Shown piece by piece: positions 35,498-46,800 of a stretch of 64,000 nt of DNA. Made by a program: the position numbers and the translations under genes. Location of the stretch: assembly GCA_013150955.1 (NCBI GenBank), contig JAADJD010000044.1, positions 76,660 to 140,659 on the forward strand, given 5' to 3'. The stretch's first letter is position 1. Each line of letters starts with the position of its first letter. The notes below the pieces were generated by a model. It ran no database searches and was not told the origin of the DNA. It saw only the letters and a list, made by a program, of their open reading frames with translations. This DNA comes from Calditrichota bacterium. GTDB lineage: Bacteria > Calditrichota > Calditrichia > RBG-13-44-9 > J042.

Positions 35498-35637
35498 GGT
35501 TCCAAGTGGAGAGATTGATAAATGGGTCACCTTTGAAACCGATGGCAGCATTTATTTTAATCCATTGCCGGTGCCAGAGAATGGTCTGGCATCGCTTCGG
35601 TCAATGAAATTTCCACCATTAAAATGGGGGGCCAAAG
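35498..35637. other. Gap between the acyltransferase-like gene and the second PKS gene
   Basis: A 140-base gap, the longest inside the locus. One frame reads smoothly as protein-like sequence (GEIDKWVTFETDGSIYFNPL) but has no supported start and runs out of frame into the PKS gene. It may be a remnant of a lost gene or just chance. No terminator was seen, so read-through to the PKS gene is likely. Confidence 0.4.
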
Positions 35638-38600
35638 GTGCAAGCACATGTTGGTACCACAGATGCCATAGAAGGTCTGGATATTGCCATTATTGGAATG
35701 GCCGGGCGTTTTCCCGGTGCACCCACCATCGAGGCCTTCTGGGAAAATTTGAAGCAGGGGGTTGAGGGCATCAAGTTTTTTTCGGAGGAGGAGTTAAAGC
35801 AGGCCGGGATTAGCGAGAACGTCCTGCGCGATCCCAATTACGTTAAAGCCCGGGGCGTTCTGGGGGATGCCGATCAGTTTGATGCCCGATTGTTTGATTT
35901 TGCCCCCCGGGAAGCCGAAATCATCGATCCCCAGCATCGCGTGTTCATGGAAGTGGTTTGGGAGGCGCTGGAACGCGCCGGGTACGATCCGGAGAAATAC
36001 GAGGGCCTGATTGGCCTGTTCGCCGGCGTGGGAATGAACACCTATTTGCTCAGTTACATTCTGTCCCTGAAGGGATTGACCAATCCTGCAGATTTATATC
36101 AAATCGCCATTGCAAATGACAAGGATTTCCTGACCACGCGGGTCTCTTACAAATTGAATTTGCGAGGCCCCAGTCTGGATGTGCAGACGGCCTGCTCCAC
36201 CTCTCTGGTGGCGGTGCATGTGGCCTGTCAAAATTTATTGAATTACGATTGCGACATCGCCATTGCGGGTGGGGTCACCATTACGGTTCCGGAAGAACAG
36301 GGGTATTTTTATCAGGAAGGCATGATTTTATCGCCGGATGGGCATTGCCGTCCGTTTGACGCCCGTGCACAGGGTACGGTAGCCGGCCACGGGGCGGCGG
36401 TGGTGGTGCTCAAACGCCTGGCCGATGCGCTGGAGGATGGCGATACCATTTACGCCGTCATTAAAGGATCGGCGGTGAACAACGATGGCAGTCAACGGGT
36501 GGGCTATACCGCACCCAGTGTGGAAGGGCAGGCAGAAGTCATTGCCATGGCCCAGGCGGTGGCTGGCATCGATCCGGATACCATCGATTACATCGAGTGT
36601 CACGGCACCGGAACCCGGCTGGGGGATCCCATCGAAATTGAGGCGCTGAAGCAGGTATTTCAGGAGAAGACCGATCGGAAACAATTTTGCGCTATCGGCT
36701 CCGTGAAAAGCAACGTGGGACATCTGGATGCAGCAGCCGGGGTAACCGGATTGATCAAAACCACTCTGGCCATCTATCACCGGCAGATTCCGCCCAGTAT
36801 CAATTTCGATCGCCCCAATCCGCAAATTGACTTTCAGAATAGCCCATTTTTTGTGAATACGACGCTGCGGGACTGGCCAGCAAACGGTCACCCGCGTCGG
36901 GCCGGGGTTAGCTCTTTTGGCATCGGGGGAACCAATGCCCACGTGGTGCTGGAAGAAGCTCCCGAACCCGAACCGTCCGGGGAAACGCGTCCCTGGCAGT
37001 TGATTGCGCTTTCCGCAAAAAGCCCCACGGCACTGGATCAACTCAGCCATCGCATGGCGGAATACTTCAAAGCGCATCCCGATGCGTCTCTGGGGGATGT
37101 GGCCTTTACCCTGCTAATGGGGCGACGGGAACTGAATGTCCGGCAGGCCGTTGTGGTTCAGTCCATCGAAGACGCGCGCCAGGTGCTGGAATCCCGCGAT
37201 CCCAAACGCATTTTGCAGGCGGTTTATCCCAAAGAGGTTCCCGTTCCCTCGGTGGTGTTCATGTTCAGTGGGCAGGGGGCGCAATATCCCAACATGGGGA
37301 AGGAACTGTATGAAACGGATCCGGTCTTTCGCGAGGCGGTGGATCGGTGCTGTGAGCTGTTGAAGCCGGAGCTGGGATTCGATCTGCGGGAGGTGTTGTA
37401 CCCTGCTGCGGGGGAAGAGGAAGCGGCAGCGGAAAAATTGAAACAAACCTACATCACCCAACCGGCGCTGTTTGTAATCGAATACGCACTGGCGCAGATG
37501 TGGATGCACTGGGGGGTGGAACCCTCGGCCATGATTGGCCACAGCATCGGGGAATATGTGGCGGCGTGCCTGGCCGGTGTGTTTACCCTGGAGGATGCCC
37601 TGAAGCTGGTGACGCTCCGGGGACAGCTGATGCAGAAAATGCCTTCCGGTGCCATGTTGAGTGTGGCCCTTTCCGAGGAACAGTTGAAGCCGCTGTTACC
37701 ACCGGAACTATCCCTGGGGGCGATTAACAGCGTGGAAACCTGTGTGGTATCCGGTACCCACGCGGCGGTAGACGCCTTTGCACAGAAACTCAAAGAACAG
37801 GGTGTGGAGGTGCGACGCCTGCATACCTCGCATGCGTTTCATTCGCCCATGATGGAGCCCATTCTGGAACCTTTTCGGAAGGCGGTGGCCGCCCTCAAAC
37901 TGCAGCCGCCGCAGATTCCGTTCATTTCGAATGTGAGTGGAACCTGGATTACCCCGGAAGAAGCCACCGATCCCGATTACTGGGCCCGGCACCTGCGGCA
38001 GACGGTTCGCTTTGCCGATGGTGTGGGGGAATTGTTGAACGATCCCCGTGCCCTGTTTCTGGAAGTGGGACCCGGGAAAACCCTGAGTACGCTGACCCGC
38101 CAGCATCCATCCTGTACGCGGGAAACGGTGGTGCTGTCCAGCCTCCGTCATCCCAAAGAGAATCAACCCGATGTGGCTTTTGTGTTGCAGACCTTGGCGC
38201 GGCTGTGGCTGGCCGGCGTCCGCATCAACTGGAAGCAGTATTTTGCCCACGAGAAACGGCGGCGCCTGGTGCTGCCCACCTATCCGTTTGAGCGGCAGCG
38301 CTACTGGCTAAAGACGGATCAGGGGGTGATGGCCGCAGTGGCCGATACGGCTACCGGCGGAAAGGAAAGCGATGTTTCCCGCTGGTTCTACCAGCCTTCC
38401 TGGAAGCGAAGGGAAGTCGGCATACATCCGCTGGCACCGTTCCTTGGCGAGACCGCTCATCGCTGGCTGGTTTTTGCGGATGATCTGGGACTGGCCGGCA
38501 GCCTCATTCAACAATTGCAATCCTTTCAACAGCAGGTGATTCAGGTGCGTCAGGGCGAGGCGTTTTCGCAGCTGGATGATCACACCTACACCCTGAGACC

Positions 38601-40341
38601 GGATCGACCCGAAGATTATCAGCAGCTGCGAGAGGCCCTGAAACAGCGCAACTGGTCTCCCGACTACGTGCTGCATTGCTGGTCGGTGACTCCGACGGCT
38701 TCGGGAAGGACGCTTCGTGCCGACTTGCAGCGCTCGCTGATACAAACCGGTTTTTACAGCGTGCTGTACCTGGGACGCATGCTGACCGCGATGACGGAGA
38801 CCGGGAAAATCGATGTCACCATTGTAACCAATCATACGCAGGAAGTAACCGGCGAGGAATGGATTGCGCCGGAGAAGGCCATGTTACTGGGGCCGGCCCT
38901 GGTCATGCCGCAGGAGGAGCGCCGCCTCACCTGCCGGGTGGTGGACGTGGCCTTGCCGGAATCCAATGGCAAAAGTTTTGAAAGACCCGCCCGCTGGATT
39001 TTGCAGGAGGTATTTCAGGAAAAGAGGGAACCGCTGGTGGCCTTTCGCGGGCGGCATCGCTGGATACCGGAATACGAGCCGGTTCAACTGAATGCCCCGG
39101 CTGCCTTACCGGAGTTGCTGAAAGAAAATGGCGTTTACCTGATCACCGGCGGCCAGGGGAAAATCGGGATGACCATTGCCCGATATCTGGCCCGCAAGCT
39201 TAGGGCGCGAATCGTGCTGGTTGGCCGAACGCCCTTTCCGGAACGCGAGGCCTGGGATACCTGGCTGGCGCAGCATCCCGAAGAAGACGGCGTGGTACGG
39301 CGCATTCGGGAGCTGCTGGAACTGGAGCAGCAGGGAGCGAAGATACTCACCTTCACCGCAAACGTGGCCAACCCCGAACAGATGAAGATGGTGCACGAGC
39401 AAATCAGGAAACAATTTGGGCCGGTGAACGGCATTTTCCACACCGCCGGACTGGCGGGTGCCCGGTCATTCCGCACCATCACGGAAACCGAGGCCTCCGA
39501 TTGTGAGGATCAATTTGAGGCCAAGGTGTACGGCGTAAAAACCCTGTACGATGTGTTTGCCAGCGAGCCGCTGGACTTCTGTCTGCTTTTTTCCTCGTTG
39601 TCCACGGTGCTGGGTGGATTGGGCTTTGCGGCTTATTCTGCGGCCAATCGGTTCATGGATGCCTTTGTGGAAAAGGTCACCCGGATGAATGGGCAGCATC
39701 AGTGGATGGTGGTGGATTGGGATGGCTGGCAATTTGAAGATCCGCAGATGGCGGCCGCGGGTGTGGGCGACGAGCTGCGCGAGCTGGCCATGACACCGGA
39801 AGAAGGCCTGGCCGTGCTGGAACGGGTGCTGAATGCCCCCGGTTTTACCCACTGGGTGGTGTCCACCGGAGCGCTGGAGCCCCGTTTGCAAAAGTGGGTG
39901 CGACACATCCAGCCAGCGGAAACCCCGGAAGAAGAAACCATGCCGGAGACGGGCAACAAATACGCCCGACCCAATTTGCCCACGCCTTACGTGGCGCCCC
40001 GAAATGATCTGGAAAAAGAAATTGCCAGCGTCTGGGAACAGCTGCTGGGCATCGAGGGCATTGGTGTGCACGATAATTTCTTTGACCTGGGCGGAAATTC
40101 CCTGTCCGGTACCCAGCTGGTGGCCAAATTGCGCAGCCAGTTTCAGGTGGATTTGCCGCTACGGGAATTGTTCGAAGATCCCACCATCGCAGCGGTTGCA
40201 GCCATCATCGAGCGGCAGCGAGAACAGCAAAGCCAGAAGAGCGATAAGATCAAAGATCTGTTTAAGAAAGTTGAGCAGATGAGTGATGAGGATGTGCAGG
40301 CCATGCTGGCCCAGCAAAAGAAACAACAATCAGGAAATTAA
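35638..40341 (+). CDS. Type I polyketide synthase module, KS-AT-KR-ACP
   Basis: A 1567-residue single module adding one beta-hydroxy ketide unit. KS: Cys186 (TACSTS), ECHGTGT, NVGHLDAAAG. AT: Ser636 in GHSIGE and HAFH at 732, both typical of malonyl-CoA. A KR structural half follows, then KR with GGQGKIG and Tyr1333 (AAYSAAN). No DH or ER is present, so a free beta-hydroxyl should remain. The carrier domain has Ser1488 (LGGNS) and looks more like a PCP than a PKS ACP, as in many hybrid systems. The start is GTG after a GGGG run. The C-terminal helix (QMSDEDVQAMLAQQ) resembles the docking tails of the NRPS proteins further on and should hand the chain to the next protein, which starts 24 bases later. 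Confidence 0.95.
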   Translation: MQAHVGTTDAIEGLDIAIIGMAGRFPGAPTIEAFWENLKQGVEGIKFFSEEELKQAGISENVLRDPNYVKARGVLGDADQFDARLFDFAPREAEIIDPQHRVFMEVVWEALERAGYDPEKYEGLIGLFAGVGMNTYLLSYILSLKGLTNPADLYQIAIANDKDFLTTRVSYKLNLRGPSLDVQTACSTSLVAVHVACQNLLNYDCDIAIAGGVTITVPEEQGYFYQEGMILSPDGHCRPFDARAQGTVAGHGAAVVVLKRLADALEDGDTIYAVIKGSAVNNDGSQRVGYTAPSVEGQAEVIAMAQAVAGIDPDTIDYIECHGTGTRLGDPIEIEALKQVFQEKTDRKQFCAIGSVKSNVGHLDAAAGVTGLIKTTLAIYHRQIPPSINFDRPNPQIDFQNSPFFVNTTLRDWPANGHPRRAGVSSFGIGGTNAHVVLEEAPEPEPSGETRPWQLIALSAKSPTALDQLSHRMAEYFKAHPDASLGDVAFTLLMGRRELNVRQAVVVQSIEDARQVLESRDPKRILQAVYPKEVPVPSVVFMFSGQGAQYPNMGKELYETDPVFREAVDRCCELLKPELGFDLREVLYPAAGEEEAAAEKLKQTYITQPALFVIEYALAQMWMHWGVEPSAMIGHSIGEYVAACLAGVFTLEDALKLVTLRGQLMQKMPSGAMLSVALSEEQLKPLLPPELSLGAINSVETCVVSGTHAAVDAFAQKLKEQGVEVRRLHTSHAFHSPMMEPILEPFRKAVAALKLQPPQIPFISNVSGTWITPEEATDPDYWARHLRQTVRFADGVGELLNDPRALFLEVGPGKTLSTLTRQHPSCTRETVVLSSLRHPKENQPDVAFVLQTLARLWLAGVRINWKQYFAHEKRRRLVLPTYPFERQRYWLKTDQGVMAAVADTATGGKESDVSRWFYQPSWKRREVGIHPLAPFLGETAHRWLVFADDLGLAGSLIQQLQSFQQQVIQVRQGEAFSQLDDHTYTLRPDRPEDYQQLREALKQRNWSPDYVLHCWSVTPTASGRTLRADLQRSLIQTGFYSVLYLGRMLTAMTETGKIDVTIVTNHTQEVTGEEWIAPEKAMLLGPALVMPQEERRLTCRVVDVALPESNGKSFERPARWILQEVFQEKREPLVAFRGRHRWIPEYEPVQLNAPAALPELLKENGVYLITGGQGKIGMTIARYLARKLRARIVLVGRTPFPEREAWDTWLAQHPEEDGVVRRIRELLELEQQGAKILTFTANVANPEQMKMVHEQIRKQFGPVNGIFHTAGLAGARSFRTITETEASDCEDQFEAKVYGVKTLYDVFASEPLDFCLLFSSLSTVLGGLGFAAYSAANRFMDAFVEKVTRMNGQHQWMVVDWDGWQFEDPQMAAAGVGDELRELAMTPEEGLAVLERVLNAPGFTHWVVSTGALEPRLQKWVRHIQPAETPEEETMPETGNKYARPNLPTPYVAPRNDLEKEIASVWEQLLGIEGIGVHDNFFDLGGNSLSGTQLVAKLRSQFQVDLPLRELFEDPTIAAVAAIIERQREQQSQKSDKIKDLFKKVEQMSDEDVQAMLAQQKKQQSGN

Positions 40342-40365
40342 AATGAATGTTGATACAGGTAGCCT

Positions 40366-43300
40366 ATGGATGAAGTGTTAAAGAAATGGGCGGAGCTTCC
40401 CCCGCAGAAGCGACAGGTCTTAAAAATGATGTTAAAGGAGGAGGGGATCGATTTCCTCTCCATTCCGATTGTGCGGCATCCCCGCAATCAGGAGAGCTAC
40501 CCACTCTCGTTTGGTCAACAGCGGCTGTGGTTTCTGGAACAGTTTGAACCGGGGAGCCCGCTTTACAACATTCCTTTTGCCATTCGGTTGAAGGGAAAGC
40601 TGGACGTGGCCGCTCTGGAGCAGAGTTTGCGCGAATTGGTGCGCCGGCACGAGATTCTGCGGACGGTGTTCCGCAGTGAGCAGGGGGAACCCCGTCAGGT
40701 GATTCGCGAGCAGCTGGACGTTCCGCTAAAGCAGTTTGACTTAAGTGGACTGTCCCCGGCGGATCAGGCGCAGGAAGTCCAGCGATTGGCCCGTCAGTGG
40801 GCCCGGCAACCATTCGATCTGGAAAATGGCCCTCTTTTTCGGTATCAGCTGCTGCGGCTGAAGGAAGATGAACATGTGTTTCTGCTGACCATGCACCACA
40901 TCATTTCCGATGGCTGGTCAACCGGTGTGCTGGTGGCCGAGGTGGCTCAACTGTACACCGCGTTCCGACAGGGTCAGCCGTCCCCCTTGCCCGAGCTGCC
41001 GGTGCAATATGTGGATTATGCCATCTGGCAGCGCGAATGGATGGATGAATCGGGACTGGAAGACCATCTGAAATTCTGGAAGCAGGAACTTGCCGGTATT
41101 CCCGATTTGCTGGAGTTACCAACCGATCGCCCGCGGCCGCGGGTGCAAACCTACAACGGAGCCACCTTCAAATTTCAAATTCCGGAGGATCTCTCCCGGC
41201 AATTACGGCAACTGTGCAAGCAGGAAGACGTTACCCTGTTCATGCTCATGCTGGCCGCCTTTCAAACCCTGCTGTTTCGCTATTCCGGCCAGGAGGATCT
41301 CACCGTGGGTACCCCGGTGGCCAATCGCAATCACAGCGAGATTGAGCACCTGATTGGATTTTTTGTGAATACCCTGGTGCTTCGGGGGAACTTTGAAGAT
41401 CGTCCCACTTTTCGGGAATATTTGAAACGATTAAAGGCCCGCACATTGGACGCATTTGCGCATCAGGACATGCCGTTCGAGAAACTGGTGGAAGTGTTGC
41501 AACCTTCGCGGGATATGAGCCATACCCCGCTTTTCCAGACCATGTTTGTTTTGCACAACACGCCCCTGCAACCGCTGCAGTTGCCCGATTTGACCATTGA
41601 AGTACTGGATCTGGATACCGGAATGGCCAAATTCGATTTAATTCTGAACGTTTTTGAAGCCGGGACACACCTGGACGGATTCATCGAATATAACACCGAT
41701 TTATTCACGGAAGGCACCATCCAGCGGATGGTGAATCATTACCTGACTCTGCTGCAGGGGATTGTTCAAAATCCGGATCGTTCCGTGGTCGATATTCCGA
41801 TGCTGCCACCGGAGGAGCGGCAGGCGCTGGTGGGCGAGCTGGCGGGTACCATTCAACAGGAAACACCCAAAACCACCGTCCTGGAACGAATTGCTCATCA
41901 TGCAAAGAAAACGCCCGATGCCACCGCCGTTCGAATTGGAGAGGAGCAGTTAACCTATGCCGGGCTGGAACGGGCATCCAGCCAGCTGGCGCAATATCTG
42001 CATCAGCGCGGGGTAGGGCACGGCGCTTTTGTGGGACTGGGTGTGGATCGTTCCCTGGACATGGTGGTGGGCTTGCTGGCCATCTGGAAGGTTGGAGCAG
42101 TGTATGTGCCGCTGGATCCGGATTATCCGTTGGAACGGCTGGAGTACATAGCGCAGGATGCGGGTCTGGCCTGTATTTTAACCCACGCCCGCCTGAAGGA
42201 GCTGTTCGGGAACATTCCGGTGGAAAAAATTGTGCTGGACGAGGAACGCCAGCAGATCTCTCAAATGTCAGCGGAATCGGTCGGCCGTCCTGCTCAGCCG
42301 GAAGATCCGGCCTATGTGATCTACACGTCGGGATCCACGGGATTGCCCAAGGGAGTGGTGGTGCGGCATGCCGCACTGGCCGAACACATTATTCAGATGG
42401 CATCGATTTATCAGGTTACACCGGAAGATCGCTACCTGGCTTTTGCCGCCATGAATTTCGATGCGGCGCTGGAGCAGACCCTGACGCCGCTGGTGGCGGG
42501 TGCCACGCTGGTGTTACGGGATGGGGATATCTGGCTACCCGCCGATTTTCATCAGAAAGTGAAACACTACCAGTTAACCGTCATCAATCCCCCGACGGTG
42601 TACTGGGAGGAGCTGGCATACGAATGGTCTCAGCATCCCGATCGAGCTGCCGATTTGCCCATTCGACTGGTCATTGCCGGGGGCGATGCCATGCATCTGG
42701 AAGCGGTGCGCCGGTGGCATCAAACGCCGTTGAAAGGGGTGCGATTGTTGAATGCTTATGGGCCTACCGAGGCGACCATCACCACCAGTCTGTACGAAGT
42801 ACCGCAGGATTATGAAACCTCTGTGGGATTGCCGGTGGTGCCCATCGGCCAGCCACTGGCCAATCGGAAATATTACATACTGGATGAAAATGATCAGCCG
42901 GTGCCCATCGGAGTACCCGGAGAGCTGGTCATTGGGGGACACATGCTGGCGGATGGCTATCTGCATCGCCCGGAATTGACCGCCCGCCATTTCGTCCCGG
43001 ATCCCTTTGCCGGGGATCCCGGTGCCCGAATGTACCGCACGGGGGATCGGGTACGCCGCCGGCCGGATGGCCAGCTGGAGTTCCTGGGACGGGTGGATAC
43101 TCAGGTAAAAATCCGGGGATTTCGCATCGAACTCGGCGAGATCGAGACCGTATTGAATGGCCATGAACAGATTCAACAGGCGGTGGTGACCGTTCGAGAG
43201 GAGGCAGGTGGGCAGAAACGGCTGGTGGCCTATTTTAAACCAAAAAAGAAGGCGCAGGTGTCGATCAACGCCCTGCGCACCTATTTACGCCAGCGATTGC

Positions 43301-43749
43301 CGGAGTACATGATTCCGGCCCTGTTCATGGAAGTGGAGGCATTTCCCAAGACGCCCAGCGGGAAGATCGACCGCCGGGCCCTGCCAGAACCGGAGGGCGT
43401 GCGACCGGAGCTGTCTTCCCGCTATGTGGCCCCGCGGACGCCCATTGAGCAGGAGCTGGCTCAAATTGCCGCCGAGGTGCTGGGACTGGATCGCGTGGGG
43501 GTGCAGGACAATTTCTTCGAACTGGGGGGGCATTCTATGCTGGCGGTCAAGGTGATTGCCCGCATCCAGGAGAAATATCAGGTCAATTTGCCCCTGCGCA
43601 CGCTCTTTGAATCCCCAACGGTGGAGGGGCTGGCCATGGCCATTACTCAGCTGCAGGCCCAGCAACAGGACGATGAACAGCTGGAGCAGTTGCTGGATGA
43701 GCTGGAAAACCTGTCCGATGAGGAAGCGCGAAAATTGTTGAATGAGTAA
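40366..43749 (+). CDS. Nonribosomal peptide synthetase module, C-A-PCP
   Basis: A 1127-residue single module. Residues 1-30 are a charged helix (ELPPQKRQVLKMML) likely to dock with the PKS tail. C domain: LSFGQQRLWFLEQ and HHIISDGW at about 177, an LCL-like type joining the ketide chain to an L-amino acid. A domain: YTSGSTGLPKG, NAYGPTEATIT, GRVDTQVKIRGFRIE. Hand-read pocket about D-A-E-N-I-G-A-I-T (278 is uncertain), with an acidic residue at 239; no firm substrate. PCP: Ser1057 (GGHS). The C-terminal tail ENLSDEEARKLLNE is acidic and helical and matches the tail of the fifth synthetase protein. Its start follows the PKS stop by 24 bases and lacks a strong ribosome-binding site. Confidence 0.95.
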   Translation: MDEVLKKWAELPPQKRQVLKMMLKEEGIDFLSIPIVRHPRNQESYPLSFGQQRLWFLEQFEPGSPLYNIPFAIRLKGKLDVAALEQSLRELVRRHEILRTVFRSEQGEPRQVIREQLDVPLKQFDLSGLSPADQAQEVQRLARQWARQPFDLENGPLFRYQLLRLKEDEHVFLLTMHHIISDGWSTGVLVAEVAQLYTAFRQGQPSPLPELPVQYVDYAIWQREWMDESGLEDHLKFWKQELAGIPDLLELPTDRPRPRVQTYNGATFKFQIPEDLSRQLRQLCKQEDVTLFMLMLAAFQTLLFRYSGQEDLTVGTPVANRNHSEIEHLIGFFVNTLVLRGNFEDRPTFREYLKRLKARTLDAFAHQDMPFEKLVEVLQPSRDMSHTPLFQTMFVLHNTPLQPLQLPDLTIEVLDLDTGMAKFDLILNVFEAGTHLDGFIEYNTDLFTEGTIQRMVNHYLTLLQGIVQNPDRSVVDIPMLPPEERQALVGELAGTIQQETPKTTVLERIAHHAKKTPDATAVRIGEEQLTYAGLERASSQLAQYLHQRGVGHGAFVGLGVDRSLDMVVGLLAIWKVGAVYVPLDPDYPLERLEYIAQDAGLACILTHARLKELFGNIPVEKIVLDEERQQISQMSAESVGRPAQPEDPAYVIYTSGSTGLPKGVVVRHAALAEHIIQMASIYQVTPEDRYLAFAAMNFDAALEQTLTPLVAGATLVLRDGDIWLPADFHQKVKHYQLTVINPPTVYWEELAYEWSQHPDRAADLPIRLVIAGGDAMHLEAVRRWHQTPLKGVRLLNAYGPTEATITTSLYEVPQDYETSVGLPVVPIGQPLANRKYYILDENDQPVPIGVPGELVIGGHMLADGYLHRPELTARHFVPDPFAGDPGARMYRTGDRVRRRPDGQLEFLGRVDTQVKIRGFRIELGEIETVLNGHEQIQQAVVTVREEAGGQKRLVAYFKPKKKAQVSINALRTYLRQRLPEYMIPALFMEVEAFPKTPSGKIDRRALPEPEGVRPELSSRYVAPRTPIEQELAQIAAEVLGLDRVGVQDNFFELGGHSMLAVKVIARIQEKYQVNLPLRTLFESPTVEGLAMAITQLQAQQQDDEQLEQLLDELENLSDEEARKLLNE

Positions 43750-43827
43750 CCAACAATCGATAGAACCCAATTCATTTGTTCAGGGACGTGGTGTTAGGGA
43801 TAACTGATAAAATTGAGGTCTGGCTCA

Positions 43828-46800
43828 ATGGATGATATTCGTAAACGGCTGGAGAAGTTATCGCCAGAAAAACGGGCGCTGTTGCTCAAAAAACTGCAGG
43901 CCCGTCAAAAATCCACGGGGGATCAATTTGAGATACCGCCGCGAAAGGATCCCGCGCGGTATCCCATGTCCTTTGCCCAGCGGGGATTCTGGTATCTGGA
44001 GCAAATGCAACCCGGTACGGGACTGAATAACATTCCAGCCATTATCCGCATGAAGGGGCGGCTGGATGTACAGGCCCTGGAACGGGCCATTCAGACCATT
44101 CTGGATCGGCACCAGGTGCTGCGTACGCGGTATCGTGTGGAAGCTGGGGAACCGGTTCAGTCTGTGCTGGACGATTACACCTTCCGGTTGTCGGTCATCG
44201 ATTTGCGCACCGAACCGGAAACGCAGCGGCAGCAGCGGGCCGAATCGATTGCCCGTCAGCAGGCCCTGAAGCCCTTCGATCTGTCCACCGGGCCCATGTT
44301 CCGCTGTTCGCTCATCCAGCTGGCAGATGATGATTTCCTGATGGTGCTGGTCATGCACCACATTGCCGCCGATGCCTGGTCAATCGACATTTTCATCCAT
44401 GAGCTGGGCCAGCTTTACGATGCCTATCGTCAACAAAAAACGCCTCAAATTGCCGATCTGCCCATCCAGTACTTTGATTATGCCGAATGGCAACGCGAGC
44501 GCCTGCAGGGTGATCGCCTGAATGAACTGATCGATTACTGGCGGGAAAAATTGAAAGATGCCCCGTCGTTACTGGATTTTCCCACGGATAAACCCCGACC
44601 GTACGTGCGGACGTTTCGGGGATTGCATATTCCCTTTCAGCTGACGCCGGAATTATCCCGCACCATTGACGAATGGTGCCGGCGGGAAAAGGTAACCCCA
44701 TTTGCCTTTTTCCTGACCGCGTTTTACGTGCTGCTCTACCGGTATTCCCGGCAGGAAGACATCTGCGTGGGTACTGCGGTGGCCAATCGCGACCAGAAAG
44801 AAGTGCAGGCGCTGATTGGGCTGTTCATCAACACTGTGGTGTTGCGTTCCCACATCGATGGTCAGATGACTTTTCGGGAATTGTTGTACCGGGTGAAGGA
44901 TACTGTGCTGGATGCGTTTGCCCACAAGGATTTGCCATTCGACATGCTGGTGGATGCGCTGAAACCCCAGAGGCAACTCAGTCACAATCCCTTTTACCAG
45001 GTGTTGTTCGATTTTCGCAATCGATTGGAAAAGATTCAGGCAGCCGGCCTGGAGCTGGATCTGCTGGAGATCGAAAGTGGCACGGTTAAATTCGATATGG
45101 TGCTCTCCATCGAAAACACCCCGCAGGGGTACCGGGGCGCCTGGGCATACAACACGGATCTGTTCTATCGCGAAACCATCGATGGGCTAATTCGCAGCTT
45201 TCAGACCTTGCTGCGGGATGTGGTCCGGGATGTGGATCGTCCCATCTCCCGCTTGAACCTGATCCCCCCCGCGGAAGTGGATCGGCTGGTAGATCAGTGG
45301 AATCCGGCTCCCTGGAATTTTCCGGGGAAGGGCGAAAAGTGCATGCATCATTATATTGAAGAACAGGCCCGTGAGCATCCGGATAAGGTGGCACTGGTGT
45401 ATTACTCCCGGCTGGGCGATCAGGTGATTCATCAGGAAATGACGTATCGGGAATTAAACGAACGGGCCAATCGGCTGGCTCATCATCTGCAGCAAAAGGG
45501 GGTTCAGACGGAAGACGTGGTGGCCCTGTTCATGGATCGCTCGCTGGATATGCTGGTGGCCATCCTGGGTGTGTTAAAGGCGGGGGCGGCGTATTTGCCA
45601 ATCGATCCGGTAAATCCCAAGAATCGTGTGGATTTTATGTTGAATGATTCCGGCGTGCGTCTGGTACTGACACAGGAGAAGTTGAAACACCGTCTGGCGG
45701 ATCATCCCTGTTGCCAGTTACTGGTGATTGATGCCGAATGGGAGACCATTGCGCGGCAACCCGGCACCAATCCCGATGTCCCCTTAACGCCGGAAAATCT
45801 GGCTTATTTGATTTACACGTCGGGATCCACCGGCATCCCCAAAGCGGTGATGGTGCCGCATCGGGGACTGGTGAGCCACAGCTGGAACATGAAGCGCCTG
45901 TACGATTTGAAGAACGGCTGTCGGGTGTTGCAATATTTTAACCTCAGTTTTGATGCAGCGGCAGAGGAAATTTTCCCCACCCTGCTGGCAGGAGCAACGC
46001 TGGTTTTGCCCCGCGCTGCCCTGGAATTGACCTATCGGGACTTGCTGGAAATTTGCGAAAGCCAGCGGATCAACATCCTGCACCTGACCAAGGCCGTGTG
46101 GCTGGGATTGCTGGATTACATGGAAGAAAATCAGCTTAAATTTTCGCCTCATTTGCGGATGATGTTTGTGGGCGGCGAGGCACCCACGGTCAACGGGATC
46201 CAGAAGACCCATCGCCTGTCCAGCGGGAAACTGGTGTTTGTGAATATGTACGGCCCCACGGAGGCAACCATTGCGGCTTCCAATCACGTCATCGATTTAA
46301 TGGACGATATGGAATTCCCCACCGGGGTGATTCCCATCGGGCGGCCCATGGACAACGTGCGCCTGTATGTGCTGGATGAACATCTGCAGCCGGTGCCCCA
46401 GGGAGCATTTGGGGAGCTGTACATTGGGGGAATTGGTGTCAGTCGCGGATATCTGAATCGCCCGGATCTGACTGCCGCTTACTTCCTGCCCGATCCGTTC
46501 AGTTCCAAGCCGGGTGCTCGCATGTATCGCACCGGCGATCTGGTGCGGCTGTCGCCGGAGGGCGAGCTGGTGTTCATCGGGCGGGTGGATTTTCAGGTAA
46601 AGATTCGGGGCTTCCGGGTGGAGCTGGGCGAAATCGAAACCGTGCTCAACCAGCATCCGGATGTCCAGCAGGGCGTGGTAGTTGCCAGGGACGATCGCCT
46701 GGGCAGCAAATTTCTGGCGGCTTACATCGTACCCAAGGAACATCAGGAAATTTCCATTTCCGCGCTGCGCAGCTATTTAAGCGAAAAATTGCCCGATTAC

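Noticed and set aside
35498..35637. Short protein-like frame between the acyltransferase-like gene and the second PKS gene
   Set aside because: There is no supported start codon or ribosome-binding site, and the frame runs into the PKS gene in the wrong phase. It may be a remnant, but it cannot be supported as a gene.
43813..43827. TTG start for the sulfotransferase-containing NRPS
   Set aside because: The ATG at 43828 follows GAGG with good spacing and opens directly with the docking helix shared by sister proteins.
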